Shown here piece by piece: positions 8,801 through 17,381 of a DNA stretch of 60,437 nucleotides. Where the stretch lies: the IMG/VR virus record IMGVR_UViG_3300033148_004729, positions 1 through 60,437 of that record. One strand, 5' to 3'. The notes under the pieces were generated by a model that was given only the letters and a program-made list of their open reading frames with translations, did not search any database and was not told the DNA's origin. Origin of the DNA: a virus. Numbering within the stretch: position 1 is the first letter of the stretch; every line of letters starts with the position of its first letter. Position numbers and translations under genes: made by a program.

Positions 8801-9784
8801 CCGATCCTTAGTGCGTTGTGGGATCGGTTCAGCAGGACGTTCAGTTTTATCGTTCGGACAGGCCGGACTGTCTTCAACTACCTCCAGCGGCACATCACCA
8901 ACCGCATTCGTCAGGCGGCGATGGTCTTCCAGGTGCTCGGGGAGAGGTGGAGGGCCACGAAGGAAGTGCTCAGGGCTGGGTTCCGTGTCATTGCTGCTGA
9001 GGTCAACAGGTGGCTGGTCGTGCCGTTTTTGCGGCTTCAGGGCACCTTGGTTGGCATGGCCGACATCATCAGGCTTGCTTTCCTGAGGGTCAAGATGGGC
9101 GTCATGGATATGATGCTCAGTATCGTACAGGGCTTTCAGACGTTTTTGCGGAACATCACTGGAGTCGGACCGACCTTGGCCAGAGCCTTGGACCCTGCTG
9201 TGACGGCGATTCAACAGCGCATCACGACAATCGGAGGCGCGACCGGAGAAGGCGGCGAGATTGGCCAATTCATGGCCAGGACTGAACGAGAAAGATTGTC
9301 GCGTCAGGGTCAAATTGACGAGGCCAACACGAGGGCTGACAGCGCCAGGGAGGCGGCGGCGGCGGCCGAGGTCACGAGGCAACAGGTCGAGCGAGAGGCT
9401 CGTGTCAGGATGGCTCACGCGGAGCGTATGGCAAGCGCAGCCCCGGAGCCACCGACGAGAGCCACGGGTGCGCCCACGCGCGCAAGAGGGGTTGCGGCAC
9501 CTGCTGCTGTGGCTGCTGCTGGCGTTCCAGAGGTCATGGCAGGCCCAAGGAGGGGGGAGGAGTCGGAGCCCGGAGTGGCAACTTCTAGGCGCAGAGAGGC
9601 CGAGGAGGAGCGAAGGACGAGGGAAACAGAGGATCTTGCTGATGCCATTGCCATCAGTGAGTTCGGCAGCCAGGCCATCGGGCAGATGCGGGATGCGGTG
9701 CAGGAGGCTATTCAGAGGTCCAGGCGAACGACGCCACCACCTCGACGGCGAGGCGGGGAAAGGGTCCTGACGACAGACCCGTAG
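5810..9784 (+). CDS. tail tape measure protein
   Basis: 1324 residues, by far the longest tail gene, directly after the chaperone locus and before baseplate genes. The sequence is rich in Gly/Ala/Met helices. A hydrophobic stretch near residues 562-582 (GPLAIVVAIAAGVYLLV) is typical of tape measure proteins, which span the tail tube lumen and help DNA entry. A strongly basic amphipathic section with regularly spaced Trp/Arg follows near 900-1060 (many RVxxVxRxxW turns), and the C-terminus is a charged Ala/Arg/Glu-rich coil. The start at ATG 5810 follows GGGAGGATGTAG, an SD located inside the last codons of the upstream homing endonuclease. Two in-frame ATGs follow within ten codons. Confidence 0.93.
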   Translation: MPGGGMGRMMGFGFLFGAKDDGAVRMTEDISGGMGRMVDATERVGRESAGIGRLGNFINALNLRQLSRVGDAMENLASRAGALAGEVSSTSMESFGAEYAQTFRAATAGMGEYGAEVESVRGEIGSLAFNLGIGADEMLSYATTVARSGMSLDDFGIDMRSVAGSIQANILSGEQLAGVLTGLARGYDLGAEGATRILDTITAVGEQFGVGADAARALPEVMQAVDAAAARFPSIGENVDVAVESITRLGIAQQRRLGGTFQEGISSAINVFNELAGTRREMEGLFTGLNDQFPELASEIARATGNVSLSFDAIMQDPARFAGTIASMFRSMDQGSPAASRLRAVLEQMGPEFMFLVQGGEESAQALEAAMGSVEGVEGAFNSMSRSAGGATRTFAESMELVEESFRHRLDRMARRHYPNFERDVLQRQRRAYQMIGDTIASVAGRSGPVGMLTRSMIAFRRGGFTGLVEGLSRETRGMGRRFVEAAGEASPALGAIAQGFVGLGERARDAMPFLDGAGEMIFDMAGQALPTATAMGALGLNFETVGRGARGAASGIGRVVMALGPLAIVVAIAAGVYLLVRNFDRVRASLLSAGESIRDFGANFLDWATNIDWATLGQRIVAGIVSIFTGAGSRLTGMAEDATGAVLDPVWVQMGRNIRDGIRDVFLGIMHAVPGLARGIWTGIQNLFSDPEALRQAITDNIASIGEFLGPAFESAFSTLGDIGGRIWGFLFERFNIGPITEAIQQGDWGRAIFEGIIGATGAGFVRRIWAHLFGEEAVSEGLSGIAGVFGEIGTGIWDSMTTWVELARPIWNEFMGAFSEIQGVFEELWRDTIQPLFGEIYNEIVPFIEELFGIQIAVGGVGEGFEGVQGAVRGFFENVQRGWRVMQPFIMEFVRRMLPRIVEGVRNWARGVRVVIGVMRRVWRVVGPVLLNIVRGFRVMIETAWEFWQETLRPVLQRIFRTFRRVFVRYILPTVRRVFTTLGRVIRVWWRRRVRPILSALWDRFSRTFSFIVRTGRTVFNYLQRHITNRIRQAAMVFQVLGERWRATKEVLRAGFRVIAAEVNRWLVVPFLRLQGTLVGMADIIRLAFLRVKMGVMDMMLSIVQGFQTFLRNITGVGPTLARALDPAVTAIQQRITTIGGATGEGGEIGQFMARTERERLSRQGQIDEANTRADSAREAAAAAEVTRQQVEREARVRMAHAERMASAAPEPPTRATGAPTRARGVAAPAAVAAAGVPEVMAGPRRGEESEPGVATSRRREAEEERRTRETEDLADAIAISEFGSQAIGQMRDAVQEAIQRSRRTTPPPRRRGGERVLTTDP

Positions 9785-9796
9785 GAGTAGAAGTGA

Positions 9797-10129
9797 ATGG
9801 GTGAAGTCAGCATCAGAAGCACGTCGAGGCTCAGGTTTGCTCGGTACGTCACGACCGGTGGCGTCGACTACTGGGAGCTTCCAGAGTACCCTGAGGTGCC
9901 ACCGGCTCCGGACGACATCCTCTACACGGTCACCCGGAAAGACCGCATCGACTCGCTTGCTCAGAGGTTCTACGGCGACTCGACCCTCTGGTACATCATC
10001 GCCCTGGCCAATGACTTTCGGCTTGTGCCGACGGACATGCGGGAGAACATGCAGCTTCGCATCCCGAACGGCAAGCGTGTCTTCACTGAGATCCTGAGGA
10101 GTGCCAATCGGGGCGAGGAAGGGAAGTAG
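9797..10129 (+). CDS. LysM-like baseplate wedge protein (gp53 type)
   Basis: 110 residues. The central part DILYTVTRKDRIDSLAQRFYGD then STLWYIIALANDF is the LysM-like fold found in T4 gp53-type baseplate proteins and in XkdP/gpX-type tail proteins: Tyr-Thr-Val, Asp-x-Ile/Leu, Ala-x-Arg-Phe-Tyr-Gly, Trp-x-x-Ile-Ala-x-Ala-Asn. It follows the tape measure gene and precedes the hub gene, the usual position. Start ATG 9797 has the SD GGAGTAGAAG. Likely a structural part of the baseplate bridging hub and wedge. Confidence 0.85.
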   Translation: MGEVSIRSTSRLRFARYVTTGGVDYWELPEYPEVPPAPDDILYTVTRKDRIDSLAQRFYGDSTLWYIIALANDFRLVPTDMRENMQLRIPNGKRVFTEILRSANRGEEGK

Positions 10130-10130
10130 C

Positions 10131-11576
10131 TTGCCTGTCCTCGATCCCTCTGGTTTCCAGATCGCCGTCATCGTCAAGCGGAACGACGTGCGGTTCCCGT
10201 TGTGGATCGGCGGGGCCAGACGAGATGACTCCAGCATCTTCTTCGATCCATCAATTGAGTTTCCGGACATCCCCATCGTTGAAAGCATCAATATCGAGAT
10301 TGGGATGGGCCTCATGGGGAAGATCGGCATCGAGATCTCGGCGCCGTATGACCTCGGGCTCGCATTGCTTCAGAGTCGGCTTTTCACCATCGGCAGCATC
10401 ATCGAGGTACAGATCGGTTACCCGAAAATTTCCAGATTCATCCCGTGGTTCTCGGCCATGCAGTCGAAGCCAACTATCAACCTGAGCCAGGAGGAGGGTC
10501 TCAGCGCGACATTGAACGGTGAAGCTGGGGCTTTCGCCTCGATGCGGGTTAGTTCTTCTGAGACGTACGACGGCTCGTACGCGGACATCATCACCGAAAT
10601 CGCGAATCAGGATTCCAACCAGTGGACCTTGAGCTTGCCGGCGCGGATCGGGACTGATGATGCCCTCTACACGTCTAGGCAGGGTGTCAGCCAGGGTAAC
10701 TCGCCGGACTGGCCTTTCATCATGCGGCTGTGTCGGTTGGCGAACTGCGATGCCTACATCGCCCAGGACCCACAGCAGGCAGGACGGAATCGCATCGTGG
10801 TCCTTCGGCGCTCGGAGTCGATGGCGGGCACACCGAGGTTCACCTTTGTGAGTCGTGGTAGGTCAGATTTCGTCAACACCTTCCCTTTGCTTGAGTTCGA
10901 GTCGACGGCCGAGCAGGTGTGGCTGCCTTCCAATTATGGTGAGGTCACGGCTGCTGCCATTGATCCGAGGACTGGAGCAATCATCTCGACCACGGCGACA
11001 CCTGAGCAGAGCGGGACGCCGAGGGGTCCTGGGGACAGCGGTGCGGGCGGAAGCCCGACAAGAGTCGATGGCACCACGGTGGCGCTGGCGTCGACCAGAA
11101 GGGATGAACGCGGAACAGGAGAGCGGTTGTCTCCGTCGCCGAGGGCTTCGGCGACTCCACAGGAGGTTGTGGCGTCGAGGTCAGAGGAGGGGCAACAGGG
11201 TGGCGGTTTGAACGCCAACATGACGAGCTTTGGGTTGCCGGAGCTTCTTCCAGGCGAGGTGATTCGTATTGCAGGGGCCGGGATCTTCGATGGCAACTAC
11301 GGCGTCGAGACGGTCCAGCATGCTGCAAACGCCGAAGAGTGGACCATGAACGTGAAGCTCTTGAGCAACTCCCTCTTCAATGGTGAGAATCTCATGACGG
11401 GGATGAGCTTGCCGTGGAGAGCCTTCGGTGGGCGCGTCAACGACCAGCCGGCAGTGGAGGTTCCGGAGGCGGCGAGTGGAGCAACTGATACGGTGGATGC
11501 CCTTCTTTCTGACCTCGAAGCGGAGCCATCTCCGTTGCCAGACCTGACAGGGCTTGGCGGTGGCGGTGACATCTGA
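10131..11576 (+). CDS. baseplate hub protein, late control gpD-like
   Basis: 481 residues from TTG 10131, preferred because GGAAGGGAAG lies right before it; an in-frame GTG at 10101 would add ten residues inside the previous gene. The N-terminal half (IEIGMGLMGKIGIEISAP, FTIGSIIEVQIGYP) is the first barrel of gpD/gp27-like hub proteins. The middle has FASMRVSSSETYDGSYADII, and the end GEVIRIAGAGIFDGNYGV with EEWTMNVKLLSN is the closing barrel. A Gly/Thr/Ser/Pro-rich linker separates the two halves (about residues 285-350). It would form the trimeric ring that joins tail tube and spike. The stop overlaps the next ATG (TGATG). Confidence 0.82.
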   Translation: MPVLDPSGFQIAVIVKRNDVRFPLWIGGARRDDSSIFFDPSIEFPDIPIVESINIEIGMGLMGKIGIEISAPYDLGLALLQSRLFTIGSIIEVQIGYPKISRFIPWFSAMQSKPTINLSQEEGLSATLNGEAGAFASMRVSSSETYDGSYADIITEIANQDSNQWTLSLPARIGTDDALYTSRQGVSQGNSPDWPFIMRLCRLANCDAYIAQDPQQAGRNRIVVLRRSESMAGTPRFTFVSRGRSDFVNTFPLLEFESTAEQVWLPSNYGEVTAAAIDPRTGAIISTTATPEQSGTPRGPGDSGAGGSPTRVDGTTVALASTRRDERGTGERLSPSPRASATPQEVVASRSEEGQQGGGLNANMTSFGLPELLPGEVIRIAGAGIFDGNYGVETVQHAANAEEWTMNVKLLSNSLFNGENLMTGMSLPWRAFGGRVNDQPAVEVPEAASGATDTVDALLSDLEAEPSPLPDLTGLGGGGDI

Positions 11577-12318
11577 TGGCCATTCCTCGCATGAGAGGCT
11601 CTCCTCAGTACAGTGCGACAGGGTTCCGCCGGTTCCTCGACGACATCCTCATGCACGGGCTCGAAGTCATCGGGCTCTACTATGGGTGCTACAGAGCGAA
11701 GGTCATTGGGGGCGTCTCACGGTTCAGATACCGGCCGTGGATGGGACTTCAGTGCGGGCAACCAGGCTTGCCTATCCCATCACCGCCATCGCAGGTCCGC
11801 AGTACGGTTTCAAGAGTTTGCCTCCTGTCCACACCGACGCGGTGCCGAGCATGGTCTACGTCATCTTCGAGCGCGGCAAGGTGGAGGCCCCATTGTGGTT
11901 CGGGGGGTGGTGGCGAGACGGTGATCTCCCGACCGACCTCCAGCCGGCCGACGCTCACGGGTGGTTCACGCCGGGCGGCCATCAGATTCTTCTTGACGAC
12001 CAAGACGGCCAGGAAGTCATCAGGTTCAAGCACAAGGACGGCGAGACCCGCATCGAGTTCAACGCCCAGGGCCGGATCTTCATCGTCAACAAGTCCGGGC
12101 AGAAGGTCTACATCGGTGACGGAGCGGACACCGCCAACGAGCCGGCGGTGCTTGGGGAGACCCTCAAGGGGTTGCTTGAGAGCCTCATTGATCAGATCGT
12201 GTTGATCAAAGTACCAACGCCAACGGGGTCGTCACAGGTTCCGATCAATGCGGCTCAGTTCCAGCAGATTCGTGGGCGTTTGAACACGGTTCTCAGCCAG
12301 ACCGTGGGCTTGAAGTGA
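11576..12318 (+). CDS. baseplate spike protein gpV/gp5-like (frame break at a G5 run)
   Basis: The protein begins at ATG 11576 (MAIPRMRGSPQYSATGFRR, FLDDILMHGLEVIGLYYG) and then must move to the -1 frame at the GGGGG run 11708-11712 to continue with GRLTVQIPAVDGT, the OB-fold of gpV/gp5 spikes. That second frame gives TDAVPSMVYVIFERGKVEAP and then a repetitive beta section (EVIRFKHKDGETRIEFNAQG). Neither frame alone makes sense from end to end: frame 1 before 11708 and frame 2 after it look non-coding. One extra G would join them perfectly. This is therefore either a real -1 slip on GGGGG or a homopolymer error. Position after the hub and before gpW/gp25 fits a cell-puncturing spike. Confidence 0.75.
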
Positions 12319-12327
12319 GGGGCGAGG

Positions 12328-12813
12328 ATGTCACTGATTTCAGCCACGCTTGTCTCTTCGCTGACGACCATCCTGGGGGCTCCATCGACGAGTGGCGCCG
12401 AGAAGGCCCAGCAGCTTGGAACGGCGTACCAGGCGTACGCCTTGACGGCTACGGCAGGAGTTTTGCTGCCAATCTTTGTTGGGATCGAGGGTCGCGTCAT
12501 GGCGGCCAGGCTGACGCCTGTGCTGAGTGCAACGCATTCGACGGCGTACGATTTCGCGAATGCTCTAGCAGGCGGCGTCGAGGCATTTTGGCTTCTCCCT
12601 CCTGTTCCTTTCACGGGTGGGGTGGCAGCCGGTTTGGTTTCTGCCTTCATCGGAAAGAGTGCCTTGGTAGCAGCGGTGGCGGGTATCTTGGCAACACCAA
12701 CGTCTTTGCACGGACCAGTGGCGATCCAGTTGGCGAGTGCGCTCGATGTGGCGACGAGGACGGTCACGGTGACCTTCGCGCCGCCTCCGGGGTCCACGGT
12801 GACCCTGCTGTGA
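12328..12813 (+). CDS. Ala/Val-rich virion protein of unknown role
   Basis: 161 residues, start ATG 12328 behind GAGGGGCGAGG. Rich in Ala, Thr, Leu and Val with several amphipathic or weakly hydrophobic stretches (ALTATAGVLLPIFVGIEG, AAGLVSAFIGKSALVAAV) and a Pro-rich C-terminus. There is no signal peptide and no motif I recognise. It sits between the spike (gpV-like) and gpW/gp25 genes, so it is probably a baseplate or spike-associated component; a PAAR-like tip is possible by position but I do not see the PAAR motifs. Confidence 0.7.
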   Translation: MSLISATLVSSLTTILGAPSTSGAEKAQQLGTAYQAYALTATAGVLLPIFVGIEGRVMAARLTPVLSATHSTAYDFANALAGGVEAFWLLPPVPFTGGVAAGLVSAFIGKSALVAAVAGILATPTSLHGPVAIQLASALDVATRTVTVTFAPPPGSTVTLL

Positions 12814-12830
12814 GGTAGGATAGGTCGGCC

Positions 12831-13220
12831 ATGGGTATTATCGGCATCAGCTTCCCCTTCCAGAAAGGGGTGACATCGTTCCCGAGGTCGTCGACCGATA
12901 ACGATGTCATTGCCGAGAACATTCAGCATATTCTCACGACTCGGAGGGGCGAGCGCGTCATGCGGCCTGATGCTGGGAGTGGTGTTTGGGAGTTTGTCTT
13001 CGAGAACACCGGGGCAGTCCTGAATGCCCGTATAGACAACGACGTTCGACAGGCTCTTGCTGAAGGGGAGCCCAGGGTTGATGTCATACAGGTGAATGTC
13101 ACCGAGGAGAAACGGACGGACGGCGACAAGGATGTTGTCGTTGAGGTGGTCTACTCGGTCAACCTCGACGTCCAGCAGACGACCGTGACACTCGCTGTGC
13201 CGTCGAGCATCGGAGGCTGA
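12831..13220 (+). CDS. baseplate wedge protein, gpW/gp25 family
   Basis: 129 residues. MGIIGISFPFQKG, then DVIAENIQHILTTRRGERVM, then FENTGAVLNARIDNDVRQAL match the gp25/gpW lysozyme-like-fold family, whose hallmark is the I-x-x-I-L-x-T-x-x-G-E-R motif with Arg/Pro following. It connects the baseplate wedge to the sheath in contractile tails. Start ATG 12831. The stop is followed one base later by the GTG of the gpJ-like gene, so the two are translationally linked. Confidence 0.9.
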   Translation: MGIIGISFPFQKGVTSFPRSSTDNDVIAENIQHILTTRRGERVMRPDAGSGVWEFVFENTGAVLNARIDNDVRQALAEGEPRVDVIQVNVTEEKRTDGDKDVVVEVVYSVNLDVQQTTVTLAVPSSIGG

Positions 13221-13221
13221 A

Positions 13222-15351
13222 GTGACGGAGCCGCTACAGACAGAATCACCTCAGGCCAGCATCAATAGGGCGAGGTTCGCAAGTAAAGATTTTTTCACGT
13301 TCGTCGACGACCTCATCAGCCGCATCCAGCTTCTTTTCGTCACGGAGTTCAACGACTTCGTGTCCAGCGGCACCGGGCAGATGCTCATCGACATCGTGTC
13401 ATGGGCTTGCGAGACGCTTTCTTTCTACATCGACCGGCAGGCTTCGGAGAGCTACCTGGCCACGGCGCGGCTCAGGCGCTCTGTCAACCGTCTTGTCCGC
13501 CAGGTCGGCTACAAGATGGCCCCTGCGACGGCGGCGTCCGTGGACCTCGAAATCACGCTCACACAGGTTCGTGCTTTCGACGTGCCCATCAACATTGGCT
13601 TTCAGTGTAAGGGGCCGAATAATCTCATTTTCGAGGCCACCGAGACGATCACCTTCCCGGCTGGCGAGGGACCCCTGAGCACTCCGAGGATGTTGAGTGT
13701 TCGTGAGGGGACTACGAAGATCGAGCGATTTACGTCGGATGGAACCAAGAATCAGGCCTTCCGGCTTCAGCCAGGAACCAACCGCTACGTGGCTGAAGGA
13801 ACCGTGTCTGTCAAGGTGGATGGCGCTCCGTGGACCGAGAGCGAGTTCATCACCTTCGACGAGACCGACCAGTACGAGATCGACTACAACATGGTGCCAC
13901 CGTTGGTTCGGTTCGGTGACGTCCTGGCTGGCAACGTCCCGGCCAATACGGCCGACATTGAGGTTACTTACGTGACCACCGGCGGCAAGGAAGGGCTTGT
14001 CCTCGCCGATACCATCGACGACGTGGTGACTCCCCTCGTGGTAGCCTTCACGGACATTGGACTCAACATCACGAACCCAGACCCGACGAGTGGTGGTGCG
14101 CCCCCCGAGACATTGGAGTCGGCCAAGGCCAATGCGCCACTGTGGTTTGCAGCTCGCAATGTTGCAGTTGTCCAGGCCGACTACGTGTCCTTGTCGGAGA
14201 ACTATACGGACCCCACGGCTGGGTCGGTGGCGGTAGCTCAGGCCTTTGTCGCGCTCGGGGCGAGCGACGACCTCACTTTGCAGAGGCTCCTCGACAACAT
14301 CAGGTCCATCACCGCTCCTCTGACGACGACCATCAACGGTTACGTCGCACAGGCCGAGTCGGACCTGTTGGACCTGTCCGATGAGCGAGACAGTGCTGAG
14401 GTCGCGAACGGCACGGTGGCCACCAAGCTCGTTGGCATCGCTTCCGACTCTGCTTCGGCGCGGTCCTCGGTGCAGAGCGTCAAGGGTGATGCCGTTCAGC
14501 TACAGGCTCAGGTTTCGGCTGGCCAGGCGTTTGTGTCGGCGCTGCCGACGAATGCACCGAGCCAATTGACCATTGCTGACCGGGATACCATCAATGGCTA
14601 CTTCACGACCATTGGGTCCGAGGGGAGCAGCATCAGCGGGGATGCCGACTCTGCCGAGGGGGATCTCGATGACCTCGACGACAAGGTAGACGACGCTCAG
14701 ACGGCCCAGGCTCAGGTGGCCTCGGACCTGACGGCGATGACGCCGCTCATTACGAGCATCCAGGCCCAGCTCGACAACATCGAGGCGGGCATGACCACGA
14801 GTTTCGAGACCTCCATCGAGACGGAGCTTCAGGCCATCTACGACCATGTGGATGCGTTCCTCGCGTACGACTGCAAGAGCAACCTCGTGCAGGTGCCCAT
14901 CTTGACCACGGACGTCGATGGTTTCTTCCAGTCCCCATCGACGGCCTTGATGCGGTCGCTGGAGAACTACCTGAGAGCCCGTAATGAGGTCACGCAGGTA
15001 GTCGAGGTAGTCGATGGTGGGGCGTGGCTCGTCGAGGCCATCATCACTGGGACTCTTGGAATTACTGAGGGGTATGTTCAGGCCACGGTGCTCTCGAACG
15101 TGGCCAAGGCGCTCGACGACCTTCTCCGGGAGCGACGTTTTGGTGACAGTCTTCGGCTCTCGGACCTCTACACGTCCATTCAGCCGGATCCGTTGACCGG
15201 GGTGGGTGGTGTCGACGGCGTGGAGTACGCGGTCTTCGCGATTACAGGGCCAACGGCATTCTTGAATATCAATGGAAATCTAGTGATAACGGAAAAGTAC
15301 GTCATCTCCAAGGGGAGCGTGACGCTGACGGCAGAGACGGCCATCGACTGA
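13222..15351 (+). CDS. baseplate wedge protein, gpJ/gp6-like, with inserted coiled coil
   Basis: 709 residues, start GTG 13222. The N-terminus (FVDDLISRIQLLF, LIDIVSWACETLSFYIDRQ, ARLRRSVNRLVRQVGYKM) is the helical start of gp6/gpJ wedge proteins, followed by beta-rich sections with P-x-x-x-F-x-x-x-G type turns. Residues about 365-545 are a long Ser/Asp/Ala-rich, mostly helical insertion (DLDDLDDKVDDAQTAQAQ) that looks like a coiled coil not present in short family members. The C-terminal wedge domain resumes at KSNLVQVPILTTDVDGFF and ends with a beta strand. In T4, gp6 dimers form the baseplate ring. Confidence 0.87.
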   Translation: MTEPLQTESPQASINRARFASKDFFTFVDDLISRIQLLFVTEFNDFVSSGTGQMLIDIVSWACETLSFYIDRQASESYLATARLRRSVNRLVRQVGYKMAPATAASVDLEITLTQVRAFDVPINIGFQCKGPNNLIFEATETITFPAGEGPLSTPRMLSVREGTTKIERFTSDGTKNQAFRLQPGTNRYVAEGTVSVKVDGAPWTESEFITFDETDQYEIDYNMVPPLVRFGDVLAGNVPANTADIEVTYVTTGGKEGLVLADTIDDVVTPLVVAFTDIGLNITNPDPTSGGAPPETLESAKANAPLWFAARNVAVVQADYVSLSENYTDPTAGSVAVAQAFVALGASDDLTLQRLLDNIRSITAPLTTTINGYVAQAESDLLDLSDERDSAEVANGTVATKLVGIASDSASARSSVQSVKGDAVQLQAQVSAGQAFVSALPTNAPSQLTIADRDTINGYFTTIGSEGSSISGDADSAEGDLDDLDDKVDDAQTAQAQVASDLTAMTPLITSIQAQLDNIEAGMTTSFETSIETELQAIYDHVDAFLAYDCKSNLVQVPILTTDVDGFFQSPSTALMRSLENYLRARNEVTQVVEVVDGGAWLVEAIITGTLGITEGYVQATVLSNVAKALDDLLRERRFGDSLRLSDLYTSIQPDPLTGVGGVDGVEYAVFAITGPTAFLNINGNLVITEKYVISKGSVTLTAETAID

Positions 15352-15360
15352 GGTGACGCG

Positions 15361-15966
15361 ATGCGTTGGACGCACTGGATATTGTACGGAATTTGTTTGC
15401 CTTGGGACCTGTTGGTCGCGTGGCCTGTGGTGCTGTTCGTTCGGCTCTTCTGGGGGAAGAACCTCCACTGGGAGAAGCCTCCCGCGTACACGCGCGAGAA
15501 GGGTGGCGGCGGCGGTCCATGCCTCGTCTGTCAGATACGAGACGGCTCTTTTCCGGTCACTCCTGGTCGGTTCCCAAAGGGGTGGTACCTGCGGGACAAG
15601 GACCCTGACAACCCGAGGCCATGGGGAGGCACAAGCCTCGGCCACGGCATCTTTTACGGGCCTACGGTGAGGATTGAGACGCAGGAGTGGACGCGGACGC
15701 AGGCGCACGAGAACATCCACACCGAGCAGGACGAAGTTGCCATGCTCAGGAGCTTCATCGTTGGCCTGGCAGCCGGAGTGGTCCTGCTGGCCCTGGGGCA
15801 CCCGCTGGCGGCCTTGTTGCTCTTTTGGGGCATCTGGTTCTCGGGTTACCTGATGATGGGCGTGGCGGGCTGGCTGACGGCCGTGCTGCGTGGTGAGCCG
15901 GCCTACTGGGGGTCGACCCACGAGGAGAGCGCCAGGGCCCAGGATGATGGCTTGGCGGTGAGGTAG
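15361..15966 (+). CDS. membrane protein with HExxH metallopeptidase-like motif
   Basis: 201 residues. An N-terminal hydrophobic segment (WILYGICLPWDLLVAW) is followed by a Gly-rich loop and CLVC. The sequence HENIH at residues 116-120 fits the zincin HExxH consensus, with downstream EES as possible third ligand. A second hydrophobic region of about 45 residues (LRSFIVGLAAGVVLLALGH, then LLFWGIWFSGYLMMG) forms one or two further membrane spans. It lies between baseplate and fibre genes. The arrangement (HExxH directly before a membrane hairpin) could be a small membrane protease or only a metal site; activity is inference. Confidence 0.7.
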   Translation: MRWTHWILYGICLPWDLLVAWPVVLFVRLFWGKNLHWEKPPAYTREKGGGGGPCLVCQIRDGSFPVTPGRFPKGWYLRDKDPDNPRPWGGTSLGHGIFYGPTVRIETQEWTRTQAHENIHTEQDEVAMLRSFIVGLAAGVVLLALGHPLAALLLFWGIWFSGYLMMGVAGWLTAVLRGEPAYWGSTHEESARAQDDGLAVR

Positions 15967-15971
15967 GAGCG

Positions 15972-17381
15972 ATGGCTGCGACGTCTCCCAGGATGGCATG
16001 GGCCTATCCCTCGCGGGATGCAGACCCGTGGTATGACGAGTTCGACGACTTCGTGGTGGCGGCCGATGCTTCAGGGTTCGCTTCCAGGGAGGACCGGAGC
16101 CTCATTTTTGCCGGAGGCGGAACTATCGCTTGGACCCTTGGTTCCGAGACGCTCTCGTGGTCCGGCGTCATGTACGTCTTGTCCCCAATCACGGGCCGGC
16201 TCATTCAGGTGGCTTCGGGCTCCGAGACCCTCGAAGAGGGGGAGGTGCTCTACCTGTCTCTGACTCGGCAGGCGCTCTCAACTGTCTCTGTGTCGCTCCA
16301 GAAGGCCTCTTCAGTTCCGTCCAACGACCAGGACATCATTCTGTGCTTCCGCCGCGACAACCGTGTGTATTTTCGCACAGGCTTCAGTCTTGGCAACGGT
16401 GATACAGCGGACAGTCTCGCCCCGACTCCTGGAAGTAGTGGTGGGGCGCCCCTCGTGGTTGAGGACGAGGGCATCGGCATCGAGCCAGACACTCGCCTCG
16501 TGGATTTCGTAGGCGATGGTGTCACGGTCACGAGCACCGGGCCAAACGACGTACAGGTTGCCATCCCGGGGATGGAGGTGGAGAAGGACGGTGGCTCCAT
16601 CGAGACGGCCGTTGACACCATCGACTTCCGTGGGCCTCTGACAGTCGTCAATGTGGCTCCAGAAGAGGTCAGGGTCACCGTCAACGGCCTCGACGTGCAG
16701 GACGAGGGCGGACCCATCGAGCCAGACGTCACGACCATGGATTTCATTGGTGCGGGCGTCACGGCGGCGAAGACCGGAGCAGGCGCGGTGTCGGTCACCA
16801 TTCCCGGTGGTGGTGGTGTGGACCCGAATGCCATCCATGACAACGTAGCGGCAGAAATCTCGGCCGTCGCCCTGAAGGGTGTGCCGACAGTTTCGGACTT
16901 TTTGCTCATCGAGGATGCGGCGGCCGGTGATGCCAAGAAGCACATCACCATCGGTTCTCTTCCTGGGGGTGGCGGCACCAATCTCACCGAGTATGACTGG
17001 GCCTCGGGCTACCTCTACACGCAGCTTGCAGTGCCGGTCGAAGAGACGATGGGTAACGGGCGGCTGGATGGTTCGCAGATTCAGGCCACGGCGTATTTCA
17101 GGGCGACGTGGGACCCGCAGTTCGGTGCTGTTGGAAATGCCTACATCAGGCTCTACGACCTCGGGCCTGCCGCTGGTCCTCCGGCAGCCCCGGTTCTCAT
17201 TGCGACCCTGACCACGGCGTCGAGCGGTCTCAGGTATGACCAGCAGGCTCTCGCGGTTGGAGGGGCTCCCGGGGCGAATCAGATCGCCAACACGCCGAGG
17301 ATGTACGAGGTCACGGTGGACCAAGGCTCTCAGGTCGGAGACACGGTTGACGTCGGGTCGGCCGGGATTTCGGATAGGTAG
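15972..17381 (+). CDS. tail fibre protein with threefold internal repeat
   Basis: 469 residues. The N-terminal domain (about 1-150, with DPWYDEFDDFVVAADASG) recurs in the gene at 18906. Residues about 160-285 are three tandem repeats of about 38 residues, each starting with E-x-(E/G)-x-I-E and holding (T/L)-x-D-F-x-G near the middle and V-x-V-x-(I/V)-x-G at the end, a typical beta-structured fibre shaft. A Gly-rich hinge (IPGGGGVDPN) precedes a C-terminal domain shared with the 18906 gene (GxxxDG... RMYEVTVDQGSQVGDTVD against RMYEATLEQSSLAGDTVD). It is likely a trimeric host-recognition fibre. Start ATG 15972. Confidence 0.82.
   Translation: MAATSPRMAWAYPSRDADPWYDEFDDFVVAADASGFASREDRSLIFAGGGTIAWTLGSETLSWSGVMYVLSPITGRLIQVASGSETLEEGEVLYLSLTRQALSTVSVSLQKASSVPSNDQDIILCFRRDNRVYFRTGFSLGNGDTADSLAPTPGSSGGAPLVVEDEGIGIEPDTRLVDFVGDGVTVTSTGPNDVQVAIPGMEVEKDGGSIETAVDTIDFRGPLTVVNVAPEEVRVTVNGLDVQDEGGPIEPDVTTMDFIGAGVTAAKTGAGAVSVTIPGGGGVDPNAIHDNVAAEISAVALKGVPTVSDFLLIEDAAAGDAKKHITIGSLPGGGGTNLTEYDWASGYLYTQLAVPVEETMGNGRLDGSQIQATAYFRATWDPQFGAVGNAYIRLYDLGPAAGPPAAPVLIATLTTASSGLRYDQQALAVGGAPGANQIANTPRMYEVTVDQGSQVGDTVDVGSAGISDR

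Noticed and set aside
7430-10330. Long open frame of 966 codons on the minus strand
   Set aside because: Antisense to the tape measure and neighbouring tail genes; GC-rich codon bias makes such shadows and its sequence is low-complexity (many Arg, Pro, Asp).
11749-11775. Fifth palindrome copy (GGCAA...TTGCC)
   Set aside because: Arms match but the spacer is longer (six bases against four between GGCAA and TTGCC), so not the same element. A looser GGCAAC...GTTGCC at about 42489-42508 was excluded for the same reason.
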